A stretch of DNA of 64,000 bases from Zopfochytrium polystomum (GCA_025765615.1 JAIVFJ010000134.1:62001-126000), one strand, 5' to 3'; counted from the stretch's first letter, positions 20,954-30,899 are shown. Numbers and translations: made by a program. The notes: generated by a model from the letters alone, not told the origin.

Positions 20954-21982
20954 TCAGGCCAGGGTTACCCACTCTGCAAATCGTTTGCACCACCAGTTCC
21001 CAACGGCTTCTGTCTGGAAACGAAACATCTCGCCCTCAAATACGTTTTTAAAGGCCTCTCCGACATCTGCCTGAAGTTCCAGCCACTGCTCAAAGAGGCC
21101 AGAGGCGGCCCACCACTGGAGGACTTTGACATCCTCAACATCCTTAAAAGGGAGAGCAGCCCACTCGATCTCCAGCCCACTCTCCTTCCACCACTGCAGG
21201 CTCTCGATTCGACCCCACCGGATGGCGCCATGGACGGATTCGTTTCTGTACCGGAGCTCGTACCCGCTGTCCAACCACCATTGGAGCACTTCCGTGCGGC
21301 CGCTTCGGCTTGCCTGGTCCATCGCCGCTACGTTGTACTTGACCTTGAGCCCGCTTTCCTTCCACCACTGGAGCACGTCAACGCATCCAGCCTGGGACGC
21401 GCATGCGATCGCGTCGTTGTCGTACTCGAGAGGCAATCCGCTGTCCTTCCACCACTGCAGCACTGGCACATGGCCGTAAAGGCTTGCGGCCGCGATCGCC
21501 CTTTCGCCATACTTCATCTCGAGCCCGCTGTCCTTCCACCACCGCAGCACGTCGACGCAGCCGTTTCCACAGGCGGACTCGATCGCGTCCGCGTCATACT
21601 TGAGCGGGAGCCCGCTGCCCCTCCACCACTGCAGGAGATCCACCCGTCTGCGGCGGCTGGCCGAGACGATCGCCTCCTCCGTGTACATGTCCGCGAGCTC
21701 CAGCCCGCTGGTCTTCCACCACTGGAGCATATCGACCGAGTTCGCGTAGTCTATGGCGTGGGCCTCTTTCAGCAGCGTTTGCACCTGCTGGCGCGGGAGA
21801 TGGTGTTGGAGAAGGTCGAGCATCTCGACGGGAAATGAGTAGGCGAAAGCGATCAACGATGCAGCTTGGATGCGCGGCAGGCGAAAGAGGGACGCCACGG
21901 TGAAGCGATCACGCGGCGATTTTGAAAAGGTGCAGATCGCCATGGCGACGTCAGTCGGTATCGGGCGAGGAGTTTGGGCCAT
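20954..21982 (-). CDS. LQWW-repeat protein
   Basis: 342 residues from the ATG at 21982. This start is chosen because M-A-Q-T-P-R-P-I-P-T-D precedes the family leader A-M-A-I-C-T-F-S-K-S-P-R-D-R-F at the usual distance; the frame is open further upstream but that part overlaps the opposite-strand hydrolase remnant. Eight L-(Q/R)-W-W modules follow (x-S-G-L-E-L / x-S-G-L-P-L alternation), then L-Q-W-W-A-A-S-G-L-F-E-Q-W-L and a C-terminal cap with G-N-W-W-C-K-R. The gene is intact and head-to-head with the truncated serine hydrolase, whose missing 5' end lies exactly here. Confidence 0.85.
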   Translation of the reverse strand: MAQTPRPIPTDVAMAICTFSKSPRDRFTVASLFRLPRIQAASLIAFAYSFPVEMLDLLQHHLPRQQVQTLLKEAHAIDYANSVDMLQWWKTSGLELADMYTEEAIVSASRRRRVDLLQWWRGSGLPLKYDADAIESACGNGCVDVLRWWKDSGLEMKYGERAIAAASLYGHVPVLQWWKDSGLPLEYDNDAIACASQAGCVDVLQWWKESGLKVKYNVAAMDQASRSGRTEVLQWWLDSGYELRYRNESVHGAIRWGRIESLQWWKESGLEIEWAALPFKDVEDVKVLQWWAASGLFEQWLELQADVGEAFKNVFEGEMFRFQTEAVGNWWCKRFAEWVTLA

Positions 21983-22073
21983 CGTTGGTTTTGGGGAAGG
22001 TTGATTGGACAGAATTTCATTTGTAACTGGAAACCAGCTTTGCTCATTTCGCTCTCGCTCAGTGCCCCTCTCA

Positions 22074-22529
22074 TCCTTCCTCCCGCCGCGTTCATGGTCC
22101 ACAACGGCACTCTCGACGGCGTCACACTCTTCCAGCCGTCGACCATGCGGGCGGCGCTCGAGCTGCAGGACGCGCGCATGGACGACGTCGTGCAATTGTA
22201 CTTTGCCATCACGAAAGCCGGGTGGGGCAGCTTCGACACTCAGTTTATCAACGGCACTACATTCTACGGGTGGAGCGGGTCGGGCGGGTCGATTATTCTG
22301 GTGAGTGTGGGTGAAATTGGGGACGTGAATGCGCAAAGATTATCGTAGTATGCTCATCCAATTGTTGTAACACAAACAAAAATAACACAATCAGTGGAGC
22401 TACGAGCTGAACCTGGCAGTCTCGTACGTAATGAACGTCGGACACTTTGAAATGCTCGGCGACAAACGTAGCCGCACGATTGTCGAGGGTATCGTGAATC
22501 ATCTGAAGAGCTTGAAGGCGACTGCTTGA
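22074..22529 (+). pseudogene. C-terminal remnant of a beta-lactamase-family serine hydrolase
   Basis: Two exons, 22074-22300 and 22395-22529, join in phase 0 (GTGAGT donor, CAG acceptor). The sequence A-A-F-M-V-H-N-G, then L-F-Q-P-S-T-M-R-A-A-L, then F-Y-G-W-S-G-S-G-G-S-I-I-L, then L-N-L-A-V-S-Y-V-M-N follows the order at the C-terminus of class C beta-lactamase/EstB-like proteins: the region before the H/W-x-G box, the Gly-rich box, and the A-Y-V-M-N strand. The S-x-x-K catalytic part is absent upstream, where the LQWW gene begins. A truncated gene is the simplest reading. Confidence 0.55.
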
Positions 22530-22664
22530 TTGGGTTCCACGAGGAAGAACAACAATCATGAAGATCCAGGCGGGTTGGAGTGGAGTAGAGAGCATAGGGT
22601 AGCATGGGGGGCCTCATTGTCGTATGAATAGCAAGCGTCGTGTTTCAACCATCGTTCGTTCATC

Positions 22665-23402
22665 ATGCACCGTTTTCACTTCTCTCGGCAAAATCAGTCC
22701 GCCATTTTGGAGAAGAAAGGCGCATCACTGCCCACACAAATTGGCCAAGCCAATCCTCTCCCCTCCGTGCTCGCGATCGCGATCTGCAGCTACATTGAAT
22801 GCAACACCGAGCGCTTTGCAGCCGCATCATCAAATACAGGCGGTATCCTTGCTGGGCAACAGCACACCGCTGACCGCAGCCAGCAGTCGGGGGCACGTCA
22901 GTGTTGTTGCAGTGGTGGAAAGACAGCGGTCTGCCACTCAAGTACGATACCGCGGCGGCGGCTGGCTTCGCAAGAAGGAAAACTCGACGTTCTGCAATGG
23001 TGGAAATATAGCGGCCTCGAGTTCCGGTAGGACACTCGTGCAATCAGCGCGCCCAGCATGTTTGGCACTACGGAAACGCTTCGGTGGTGGAAAGAGAGCA
23101 GATGTGAGCTGAAGTACAGAAGAAACGTTGTCAGTTGGGCCGCCAGTGAAGGTAGGGCCGACGTCCTGCAGTGGTGGAGATACAGTGGACTTGACTTGGA
23201 TTGGGTTGGAGTCCGCTTGGAGGACCTGTCGCACACCAGAGTCCTCGCCTGGTGGGAGGAGTATGGGTCGTTTGAGGAATGGCTGAACAGCCACGGTGGG
23301 CAGCAAGAGGCCTTGAGGAGTGTCATTCTGGGCGCTAGCATTTTCGGAAACCAGACGATGCCAAAATATGGTGGCAGAACCGATAGTCTGCGTTTGATGT
23401 AA
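22665..23402 (+). pseudogene. Frameshifted LQWW-repeat copy
   Basis: The leader S-V-L-A-I-A-I-C-S-Y-I-E-C-N-T-E-R-F-A is followed by frame changes. Modules then reappear: L-D-V-L-Q-W-W-K-Y-S-G-L-E-F near 22990, T-L-R-W-W-K-E-S-R near 23078, and D-V-L-Q-W-W-R-Y-S-G-L-D-L near 23160. The last part is closest to the gene at 23903-24967, so this is probably a decayed tandem duplicate. Confidence 0.8.
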
Positions 23403-23902
23403 CCTGCGCGTTCCTGTATCCTTCAGAAATACAAACAATCTGCCCCTCCACCATTCTCAACGACGTATTTCCTCAGAAATGACAGTCTCTTCCTTTAACA
23501 TCCGCGACGACTCATCGCAAGCCCTGCGTCAGGTTCCGCGCGTCTGCTTTGCAAACCCCATCCCCGTCCTGGGGCTGGGAGGACCACATGCCGCCTTCCA
23601 CAGCCTCGGCTTCACTGCAAGGCGGCTCTGATTTCGCGTCGCCGACTGCGCTCGTAAGTGTCGACTCGTCCGCGGCCACCGCGTACCTTCCCACACCTGC
23701 GTGGGAGAGCAGCGCGGAAGCTTGGATCGCTGGTGGTCGGCGTCCAAGGATGGAAGGTGACGTGTGGTGGGCCCCAGCGTCCAGGTCGTCATATTTCTCC
23801 TCGTTGCCGTTTTTTCCACCCGACCTCACCCTGAAGCAGGCACTGGCAACGCGTTTCGCACGACCAAGGATTCTTCGCTTTGCTTGTTGGACGTGTCAGC
23901 GC

Positions 23903-24967
23903 ATGGGCCTGCCAAAGTCGTCCTCAAACCATCTGCCCGCTGTGATCGCGATCACAATCTGCAGCTACACGGAATGGGTCAACGATCGCTTTGCAGTCGC
24001 ATCCCTCTTCCGCCTGCGGCAAATGCAGGCAGTATCCCTGCTCGGCTTCCGGCAGCAAACGTACGGCTACTGCACGTATTTAGGATATCGTCATTCCATC
24101 GTCGTTCTCGATTTCTTCCGCCTCCACCTCCCGAGCGCCCAGCTCAAGATGCTTATTGACGATGGCGCACTAGATGAGGCGGAATCAGCAGAGGTGCTTC
24201 AGTGGTGGAGGGACAGCGGGCTGGAGCTGCAGTATACGGACAGGGCGATCCACAGCGCCAGTTTCCGTGGACGGCTGGACCTGTTGAGTTGGTGGAAGGA
24301 CAGCGGGCTCCCACTCAAGTACGATGAGGAGCCCCTGCGTGCTGCCTCTTATTTAGGAAGGACCGACATCTTGCAGTGGTGGAAGGACAGCGGACTCCAA
24401 TTGAAGTATAACGAAACGGCACTGACCGCTGCCAGCAGCCAGGGGCACGTCAGCGTGTTGCAGTGGTGGAAGGATACTGGTCTGCCACTCAAGTACGATA
24501 ACACAGCAGCGTTGTTTGCTTCGGAAGATGGAAAACTCGATGTTCTGCAGTGGTGGAAGGACAGCGGCCTCGAGTTCCGGTACGACGCTCGCGCAATGGA
24601 CGCAGCCAGCATACACAGCGGGACGCACACACTCCAATGGTGGAAAGACAGTGGATGTGAGCTCAGGTACACAAGAAACGCTGTCAGAGTTGCCACCAGT
24701 GACGTTAGGGTCGAAATCCTCCAGTGGTGGAGAGACAGTGGACTTGACTTGGACTGGGCTGCAGTCCGCTTGGAGGATGCGTCGCACACCAAGGTCCTCG
24801 ACTGGTGGGAGGGGTCCGACCTGTTTGAGCAATGGCTGAAGAGGCACGGTGGAGGGCGAGTGGCTTTGGCGGACGTCCTTATGCGTCCAAGTTTCCTTCG
24901 AAAACCGCATGCCGTCAAAAAATGGTGGCAGGACCGGTGTTCGGCGTTGAACGCGACCTGCGCGTAA
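23903..24967 (+). CDS. LQWW-repeat protein
   Basis: 354 residues from the ATG at 23903, giving M-G-L-P-K-S-S-S-N-H just before the leader V-I-A-I-T-I-C-S-Y-T-E-W-V-N-D-R-F. The same frame is open to an ATG at 23549, which would add 118 residues rich in Ser/Pro with no counterpart in other members, so the shorter start is preferred. Eight W-W modules run in 29-residue steps (for example L-Q-W-W-K-D-S-G-L-Q-L-K-Y, L-Q-W-W-K-D-T-G-L-P-L), then L-D-W-W-E-G-S-D-L-F-E-Q-W-L and the cap K-K-W-W-Q-D-R. Intact. Confidence 0.85.
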   Translation: MGLPKSSSNHLPAVIAITICSYTEWVNDRFAVASLFRLRQMQAVSLLGFRQQTYGYCTYLGYRHSIVVLDFFRLHLPSAQLKMLIDDGALDEAESAEVLQWWRDSGLELQYTDRAIHSASFRGRLDLLSWWKDSGLPLKYDEEPLRAASYLGRTDILQWWKDSGLQLKYNETALTAASSQGHVSVLQWWKDTGLPLKYDNTAALFASEDGKLDVLQWWKDSGLEFRYDARAMDAASIHSGTHTLQWWKDSGCELRYTRNAVRVATSDVRVEILQWWRDSGLDLDWAAVRLEDASHTKVLDWWEGSDLFEQWLKRHGGGRVALADVLMRPSFLRKPHAVKKWWQDRCSALNATCA

Positions 24968-24989
24968 CTGCACAGATTCGACATAAATA

Positions 24990-25190
24990 CAAAAATGCGG
25001 TCAAGTCACCTACTTCTGCCACCCGTCTCGCGATCGCGATCTGCGGCAACATTGAATGCGACAACGAGCGCTTTGCAGGCAACTGCAGGCAGTTTCCTCG
25101 CTCGGCGTAAAACAGCGAATGTACAGCTACTACGAGTATTTCCGATGGAACGCCTTCGAACGAATCTGCGCTCCCAAAGGGAAATGCCTT
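24990..25190 (+). pseudogene. LQWW leader fragment
   Basis: A-T-R-L-A-I-A-I-C-G-N-I-E-C-D-N-E-R-F-A matches the family leader and is closest to that of the copy at 22.7 kb. The frame then shifts (L-A-R-R-K-T-A-N-V-Q-L-L) and no W-W module follows. Confidence 0.65.
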
Positions 25191-25548
25191 AGCAGGGCAC
25201 CGCGTTAACCACTCCACCAACAGGACGGCACGACTATCTCTGACATTAACTATTACGTTTTGTTTTCCATTCCGCCATGATAGTATATCGGTATCGTGGC
25301 CTACCAATGAGGTCGAAATATACGCCCGTGAGGACAAGCGATTGGATTCACGATACGTGTTTTTCGGGAAAGCCAGCCAATTATAAACTTCACTAAAGTG
25401 AGGAAACGTGCATCACCGCAAGGTCCGCATGAAAGGCTGCTTCTGTTGATACTGACGACTCACCATTCCGCAGACCACCCTTTCCACTCCGCTCGGTGTT
25501 TTCCCGAATGGCTTTGAAACGCTCGCACCCTGTTCGGATTGCCAGAAT
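25191..25548. other. Spacer, nothing recognised
   Basis: No supported frame; lies between convergent LQWW units. Confidence 0.4.
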
Positions 25549-26463
25549 TCAACATCGATCCACATTGTCCAACCACCACTTCTTCACAACTTCGTGCGGC
25601 GTGAAGCTCACTGCATCACTAGTATACTTGAAGGGAAGTCCACTGTCAATCCACCACTGTAGCACTTCGACCCGCCCAGCGAAGCTGGCAGCCGCAATCG
25701 GGCGGACCCCGTACCGCACCTCCAGCCCGCTGTCCTTCCACCATTGCAGCACACAAATCGATCCCTTCTCGGAAGCGATATCCAAACATTCGTCGTTGTA
25801 CTTGAGCGGAAGCCCGCTGTCTTTCCACCACTCCAGCGCACTAATCGATGCGTTTTCGGATGCGATTTTCAAACAATCCTCGTTGTACTTGAGCGGAAGC
25901 CCGCTGTCCTTCCACCACTGCAGAACGTCGACGTGGCCGTGACGGCTGGCGTCTTTCATCGCCGTCTCGTCGTACTTGAGTTCGAGCCCGCTGTCCTTCC
26001 ACCACTGCAGGACGTCGACGTGACCGTTTCCCGATGCCCAACAAATCGCGTCCGAGGTATATTCCAGCGGGAGGCCGCTGTCCTTCCACCACCGCAGGAG
26101 ATCGAGCCGTCCGCGACGGCACGCCGAGTCGATCGCGTCCTCCGAGTAAATGCAGTCGAGCAGGTGGAGTCCGTTGTCTTTCCACCACTGGAGTACCTCG
26201 ACCGAGTCGACAAAGTCGACGGCGAAGCTGCCGCACAGTATCTCTTCGACCACCTCCGGTGGGATGTTTTGCAGGAGAAAGCTGAGAACGTCGATTGACG
26301 CTGACAACAGCGACAATTGGAAGTCTTTGCGGAGCTCCAGCAAGCACGCGGCCTGGATGCGTGGCAGGCGGAAGAGGGATGCGGCGGCGTAACGGTCGCG
26401 CGGCGAGTCTGTGTGGGTGCAGATCGCGATCGCGACGACGGAGGGGAGCATCATGACTGTCAA
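25549..26463 (-). CDS. LQWW-repeat protein
   Basis: 304 residues, start M-T-V-M-M-L-P-S-V-V-A-I-A-I-C-T-H-T-D-S. The leader has L-F-R-L-P-R-I-Q-A-A-C-L-L-E-L and V-D-V-L-S-F-L-L-Q-N-I. Seven W-W modules follow (L-Q-W-W-K-D-N-G-L, L-R-W-W-K-D-S-G-L-P-L, four L-(Q/E)-W-W-K-D-S-G-L, L-Q-W-W-I-D-S-G-L-P-F), then a short cap V-V-K-K-W-W-L-D-N. Two successive modules (E-D-C-L-K-I-A-S-E / D-E-C-L-D-I-A-S-E) are nearly identical, indicating internal module duplication. It is a close duplicate of the gene at 27465-28406; the leader and first three modules differ at few positions. Confidence 0.85.
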   Translation of the reverse strand: MTVMMLPSVVAIAICTHTDSPRDRYAAASLFRLPRIQAACLLELRKDFQLSLLSASIDVLSFLLQNIPPEVVEEILCGSFAVDFVDSVEVLQWWKDNGLHLLDCIYSEDAIDSACRRGRLDLLRWWKDSGLPLEYTSDAICWASGNGHVDVLQWWKDSGLELKYDETAMKDASRHGHVDVLQWWKDSGLPLKYNEDCLKIASENASISALEWWKDSGLPLKYNDECLDIASEKGSICVLQWWKDSGLEVRYGVRPIAAASFAGRVEVLQWWIDSGLPFKYTSDAVSFTPHEVVKKWWLDNVDRC

Positions 26464-26764
26464 CGGGCTTGTGGCGAAGTTTTGTTAGTTTTTTTTTTGT
26501 TTGTGCCTTCACACCAGGGGAAAGAGCCGTGCTAATTGTGAAAGGCGATAAATGGCAAGGGCTATGAAAGAAGAGCTCGAACGAAGTGAATTGGCACGAG
26601 CAGAGGGCTTCTTTTAAATTTTTGGAAGAGTTAGGAGGAGAGGAGAAGTAAAAAAGCTACACTTCCCGCCCCTCGGAGCGGAGGGCGGTCGATACCCGCG
26701 ACAGTGATCGACTGCGCCCGGCGCCAATCGTCGCGGCGATCGACCTGCGTGTCGGCGGGATAGG
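26464..26764. other. Spacer, nothing recognised
   Basis: T run after 26489 and a short GC-rich hairpin (CCGCCC...GGGCGG) near 26666-26688. No gene seen. Confidence 0.4.
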
Positions 26765-27450
26765 TCAACCACAAGACGCATTTTGCGCTACGCTCTCACT
26801 TTTTTGTTTGGTTTTTGGAACCAGCAAACAGTCAAGCGGAGGATGTCCAATGACGCATTTGCGCATTTGGTCCTGCAAATGTACCGACAAATGAATGTGC
26901 CGTGTGTTTGTGATTTGTGGGGTTTTGGAGGTGGTCGACTCTTCAAACGGCCAATGTTCTTCGCAGAAGCATCGATACTTCGGCGGAATTACTGGTCGAA
27001 ACAAGCGCCCACGAGCCGCCGTAAAGTCGGGAATGGCATCGCTCTGGTGTACAATTGGCGGAAGCCCGCTGTTCTTCCACCATCCCAGAACGTCGACGTT
27101 CCTGCAACAGCTAGCGTCAATCATCGTCCGCTCGTCGTACTTGAGCTCGAGCCCGCTGTCCTTCCGCCACTGCAGGACGTCGACATGACCGAGTGTGGAC
27201 ACCACCAAATCGCGTCCGCACTATATTCCAGCGGGAGCCCGCGCTCTTTCCACCACTGCACGAGATCCAGCCGTCCACCGTAGCTCGCCAAGCCGATTGC
27301 GTGCTCCGAGGACATGTCATGTCGTCGAGCTGCCTCAGCTCGCTGTCCTTCCAGAGGTGGAGTGCCTCGACCGAGCTGATGTAGTCAACGGCGCGGTGCT
27401 TGCGCAGCAGCCCTTCGATCTGCTTCCAGGCGACGTGCCTTTTTTTCGGG
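26765..27450 (-). pseudogene. Decayed LQWW-repeat copy
   Basis: Pieces in different frames read along the minus strand: L-H-L-W-K-D-S-E-L-R-Q-L; A-S-Y-G-G-R-L-D-L-V-Q-W-W-K-E-R-G-L; D-V-L-Q-W-R-K-D-S-G-L-E-L; then V-D-V-L-G-W-W-K-N-S-G-L-P. The remaining 250 bases have no family match. Several shifts and a lost Trp mark it as dead. Confidence 0.8.
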
Positions 27451-27464
27451 TAGGCCGCCAGAAT

Positions 27465-28406
27465 TCAACATAGATCCAGCCCGCTGTTCAACCACCATCT
27501 TTTCACCTTTCTGTTCTTGGCTCCACTCACTGCATCACTGGTGTACCCAAAGTGCCCGCTGTCAAACCACCACTGCAGCATCTCCACTCGGTCGAGCCGC
27601 AACTCGAGGCCGCTGTCCTTCCACCACTGCAAAACGCTGAGTTTCCCACCGCCGCTGGCGTCCCTCATCGCCCGCTCGTCGTACTTGAGTTCGAGTCCGC
27701 TGTCCTTCCACCACTGCAGGACGTCGACCTGACCGTTTCCCAATGCCCAACAAATCGCGTCCGAGGTATATTTCAGCGGGAGGCCGCTGTCCTTCCACCA
27801 CCGCAGGAGATCCAGCCGTCCGCGATGGGACGCCGAGTCGATCGCGTCCTCCGAGTAAATGCCGTCGAGCAGCTGCAGTCTGTTGTCTTTCCACCACTGG
27901 AGTACCTCGACCGAGTCGACAAAGTCGACGGCGAAGCTGCCGCACAGTATCTCTTCGACCTCCTCCGGTGCGATGTTTTGCAGGAGAAAGCTGAGAACGT
28001 CGACTGACGCTGACAACAGCGACAATCGGAAGTCTTTGCCGAGCTCCAGCAAGCACGCGGCCTGGATGCGTGGCAAGCGGAAGAGGGATGCGGCGGCGTA
28101 ACGGTCGCGCGGCGAGTCTGTGTGGGTGCAGATCGCGATCGCGAGGGCGGAGGGGAGGAGAATCGGTTTGACCTTCTTTGTGGCGAGGGTTTGCTCAACA
28201 GGCCCAGGCACTTCCCACCAAAGACCCAACAGGAGATCTGCCCAAGAAGCATCGTCGGCGCCATCGCGTCTCGCCGTCGCCCTCGTCGTTGGGTGCCGTT
28301 GGTATTTGGATGCATTTGAACTAACAACGACCAACGAACCAAGCAAGAAATTATTACAAATTGAAACACAACAGCACACACAAAGACGCGACCAATCGAA
28401 AGACAA
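27465..28406 (-). CDS. LQWW-repeat protein, short form with uncertain start
   Basis: 313 residues if read from the only in-frame ATG, at 28406. That start adds an 84-residue extension with C-V-C-C-C-V-S-I-C and a hydrophobic L-L-G-S-L-V-V-V, unlike other members. Compared with its duplicate at 25549-26463, the usual start codon just before A-L-A-I-A-I-C-T-H-T-D is lost. An upstream exon or a dead start are both possible. Only five full W-W modules plus the cap K-R-W-W-L-N-S-G are present; a deletion shortened one module (L-E-L-R-L-D-R-V-E-M-L-Q-W-W). Otherwise the frame is open. Confidence 0.65.
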   Translation of the reverse strand: MSFDWSRLCVCCCVSICNNFLLGSLVVVSSNASKYQRHPTTRATARRDGADDASWADLLLGLWWEVPGPVEQTLATKKVKPILLPSALAIAICTHTDSPRDRYAAASLFRLPRIQAACLLELGKDFRLSLLSASVDVLSFLLQNIAPEEVEEILCGSFAVDFVDSVEVLQWWKDNRLQLLDGIYSEDAIDSASHRGRLDLLRWWKDSGLPLKYTSDAICWALGNGQVDVLQWWKDSGLELKYDERAMRDASGGGKLSVLQWWKDSGLELRLDRVEMLQWWFDSGHFGYTSDAVSGAKNRKVKRWWLNSGLDLC

Positions 28407-28594
28407 GCAAACAAACGATGAGAGAGCGTGCCCGGAGGCCCTCAGAACGAGGGCATCCCTTACTTACATCCCATCCATTCCACCCATCCATCCATCCACC
28501 CGCATCGATCCATCCGACCCCCGATCCAATCCTTACATCCACAACTTCTCCTCCTCCTCCATCCTCCTCCCTCGCTCCCCTCCTCTTCAAAAAA

Positions 28595-28975
28595 TCACTT
28601 TTCTCCCGCAGGCACACCGTCGCCTCCTACGTCCTTGACCTTCCTCGGCCTGCCCCTCCCCCTCAGCTCTCCCTTCTCCTTTGCGACGCGCTTGGCCTCG
28701 AGCGCGGCGAGCTCCTCGGGGGTGCGGGTCTTGGGCGGGCGGCCGCGGCCGCGGCGCGGGAGCGGCTGGCCGTCGGGGCCGAGCGGCGCGGGCTTGTTGC
28801 TGGCGGCGGGGGTGGTCTTTTTGGTGGCGGTTGTGTCTCCTCCGCCCGAGCCGGGATTGTCGGTGCGAGCCTTCTTGTCGGCGGGACCCTTGGCGCCGGC
28901 GTCGACCGCGCCCTCGACGGCGGCGGGATTCTTGGGAGGGCGGCCTCGCTTCCTCTTGACGGGCTCGTCTGACAT
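28595..28975 (-). CDS. Small AT-hook (HMGA-like) protein
   Basis: 126 residues from M-S-D-E-P-V-K-R-K-R-G-R-P-P-K. Three AT-hook cores are visible: K-R-K-R-G-R-P-P-K near residues 7-15, R-R-G-R-G-R-P-P-K near 75-84, and R-G-R-G-R-P-R-K near 107-115. They are separated by Lys/Ala/Gly-rich linkers and an acidic-helical segment (P-E-E-L-A-A-L-E-A-K-R). Length and architecture fit HMGA-type chromatin proteins that bind the minor groove of A/T-rich DNA in the nucleus. An upstream in-frame ATG at 29050 would add 25 residues but lies against the poly-A tract, so 28975 is preferred. Confidence 0.8.
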   Translation of the reverse strand: MSDEPVKRKRGRPPKNPAAVEGAVDAGAKGPADKKARTDNPGSGGGDTTATKKTTPAASNKPAPLGPDGQPLPRRGRGRPPKTRTPEELAALEAKRVAKEKGELRGRGRPRKVKDVGGDGVPAGEK

Positions 28976-29052
28976 CTTCGACTGTGAGTTGGTCGCTCTG
29001 TTATCTGAGTGGGTTGGGGCGAAGGCTGTTTGAAGAAGAAAAATGAACAAAA

Positions 29053-29190
29053 AAAAAAAAAAAAAAAAAAAAAGGAAAATGATTGGAAAATAAAATAAAT
29101 AAATTCGAAAATGAGGAAAATAAAAAATAAATCAAATGAAAACAAAAATAAAAATAAAATAAAATAAAATAAAATAAAAAGAGGAGGGGG
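29053..29190. repeat. Poly-A tract and AAATA-type simple repeats
   Basis: An A run of about 22 bases from 29053, then AAATAAAAT-type repeats to about 29178, lying 80-200 bases upstream of the AT-hook gene's ATG. Such A/T-rich DNA is what AT-hooks bind. Confidence 0.85.
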
Positions 29191-30014
29191 GAGGAGAAGA
29201 GAAGAGAAGGAGGAAGAGGACCGTAAAGGGGAGGGGGTGGGCGTAGAGTGCGGGTGTGGGGGCAGGCGGTAATAAATGCTGAGGGGGCGGCGGATGGGTG
29301 GGTTGACTCGTTAGGACGTCGCCGTCGGACGCGGCGGTGCGGAAAAAACGAGTGGATTGGGGACAGGACTGGAAGATCTCTCTCCGTCTGTCTGTCTCTC
29401 ACTCTGTCCGAAGCTCAGTGCTCCCACAATCATCAGAACGATCCTCCACGAGGTGACATGTCACACGCGCTCGTGTGACAGCGACGACCAGCTCCCTTCT
29501 TCCATTGCTGCCCACCCGCCAGCGCGCCTTGGACTCCGCTCTGTCCCCATCGCTGAGTCGTTTAGTATCACTTGTTTCAATTTGAATATTGTTCCAACCA
29601 ACCCCGCCGCGCATTCTGCGAAAACTGAATGAAAGTGGACGGGCCACGGTTGCCGCTCCTTGTCATGATACCCGTCATCTTCTGCTCCAACATGGACTCC
29701 CCATGAGCATGCCATGACCGCAGCCACCCTTATTGTGGAAGTGCAGAAACTCTGAGAAGATTCTTCTCCGCATTTGCAGCGCGCGAACCAGCTGCCTCTT
29801 GCTCATGTTGGCCTGTCCAGTCCTTCAGTACAGAACGAGCACAGCGTTTCCCGCCTCTTATGTTCTAGGTCACAAAAACTCCGTAGCAATGCCTAACAGC
29901 TCTTGATTAACCGCATCCGCCCGGGTGGGACTGCCAGTTGCCTGATGCGGAGAGCTTACACCATTGCCCGTCCTTCCAGACCGATCTTCCTCTTGTCGTT
30001 GTGTTATCCCAGCA
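29191..30014. other. Spacer, nothing recognised
   Basis: G-rich then mixed sequence without a supported gene. It holds the 5' flank of the LQWW gene at 30015. Confidence 0.4.
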
Positions 30015-30899
30015 ATGAACGCAGCTGCCAAGTCACCCCAACAACCTCGTTCTGGCCCAACTCCCTCCGTGCTCGCGATCGCGATCTGCACATATATCTG
30101 GGCACCGTGCGATCGCTTCACGGTCGCGACCCTCTTCCGCCTTCCACGGATTCAGGCCGAGTCCCTGCTCCAGCTGCCTGACTACTACCTCGGTTCGTTC
30201 CGCTCAGTCTTCGTCCTGGAACTCTTCCGATCCCATATCCCACGAACGCGGCTCCACGCGTTGATCTGCGCAGAGAACGATGAGCCGCTGGACTACGTGG
30301 ATTCGGTCGAGGCGCTGCAGTGGTGGAAGGACAGCGGGCTGGAGCTGCGGTACACGGAGTGGGCGATCAAGGAGGCCAGCGGGCGGGGACGGGTGGATCT
30401 GCTGCGGTGGTGGAAGGATAGTGGTCTTCCCCTCAAGTACGACGAGCGCGCGCTGGAAGGTGCATCTAGGGGTGGGCACATTGATGTTTTGCAGTGGTGG
30501 AAGGACAGCGGGCTCGAGCTGCGGTACGATGAGTTCGCAATGACCGCGGCCAGCCGAGAGGGCCATGTCGCCGTGTTGCAGTGGTGGAAGGACAGTGGAT
30601 ACGACCTCAAGTATAACAACAGTTCCCTCAAGGGCGCAGGCGATTCCGCCCATATCAAGACCTTGCAGTGGTGGAGAGATAGCGGGCTGGAAGTAGACTG
30701 GGGCGGCTCCTGTTTCGAGACTGCATCATGTGTCACAGTTCTCGATTGGTGGGAGGAGTCTGACCTATTCAAAGAGTGGCTGAACGGCTTCAATAATCGG
30801 CGCGAGGCCTTTGAGGAGGTCCTTCGCCGCGGGGGTTTTTTGACCCGTTCAGTCGCGGTTAAGCAATGGTGGCACGACCGTTGTGTAACGTTTTGGTAG
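30015..30899 (+). CDS. LQWW-repeat protein
   Basis: 294 residues from M-N-A-A-A-K-S-P-Q-Q. The leader S-V-L-A-I-A-I-C-T-Y-I-W-A-P-C-D-R-F is followed by L-F-R-L-P-R-I-Q-A-E-S-L-L and V-L-E-L-F-R-S-H-I. Six W-W modules follow, the first L-Q-W-W-K-D-S-G-L-E-L-R-Y-T-E-W, then L-D-W-W-E-E-S-D-L-F-K-E-W-L and the cap V-K-Q-W-W-H-D-R. An upstream in-frame ATG at 29964 adds 17 residues and cannot be excluded. Intact. Confidence 0.85.
   Translation: MNAAAKSPQQPRSGPTPSVLAIAICTYIWAPCDRFTVATLFRLPRIQAESLLQLPDYYLGSFRSVFVLELFRSHIPRTRLHALICAENDEPLDYVDSVEALQWWKDSGLELRYTEWAIKEASGRGRVDLLRWWKDSGLPLKYDERALEGASRGGHIDVLQWWKDSGLELRYDEFAMTAASREGHVAVLQWWKDSGYDLKYNNSSLKGAGDSAHIKTLQWWRDSGLEVDWGGSCFETASCVTVLDWWEESDLFKEWLNGFNNRREAFEEVLRRGGFLTRSVAVKQWWHDRCVTFW

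Noticed and set aside
21982..22336. N-terminal extension of the LQWW gene to 22336
   Set aside because: The extension is antisense to the serine-hydrolase exons, which have family motifs and a proper intron. The family leader starts at 21982.
23549..23902. 118-residue N-terminal extension of the LQWW gene at 23903
   Set aside because: No counterpart in other members and Ser/Pro-rich. It remains possible but the shorter start fits the family.
29100..29190. AAATA repeats as a replication origin
   Set aside because: A/T-rich simple sequence alone is not evidence of an origin. No consensus element could be identified.
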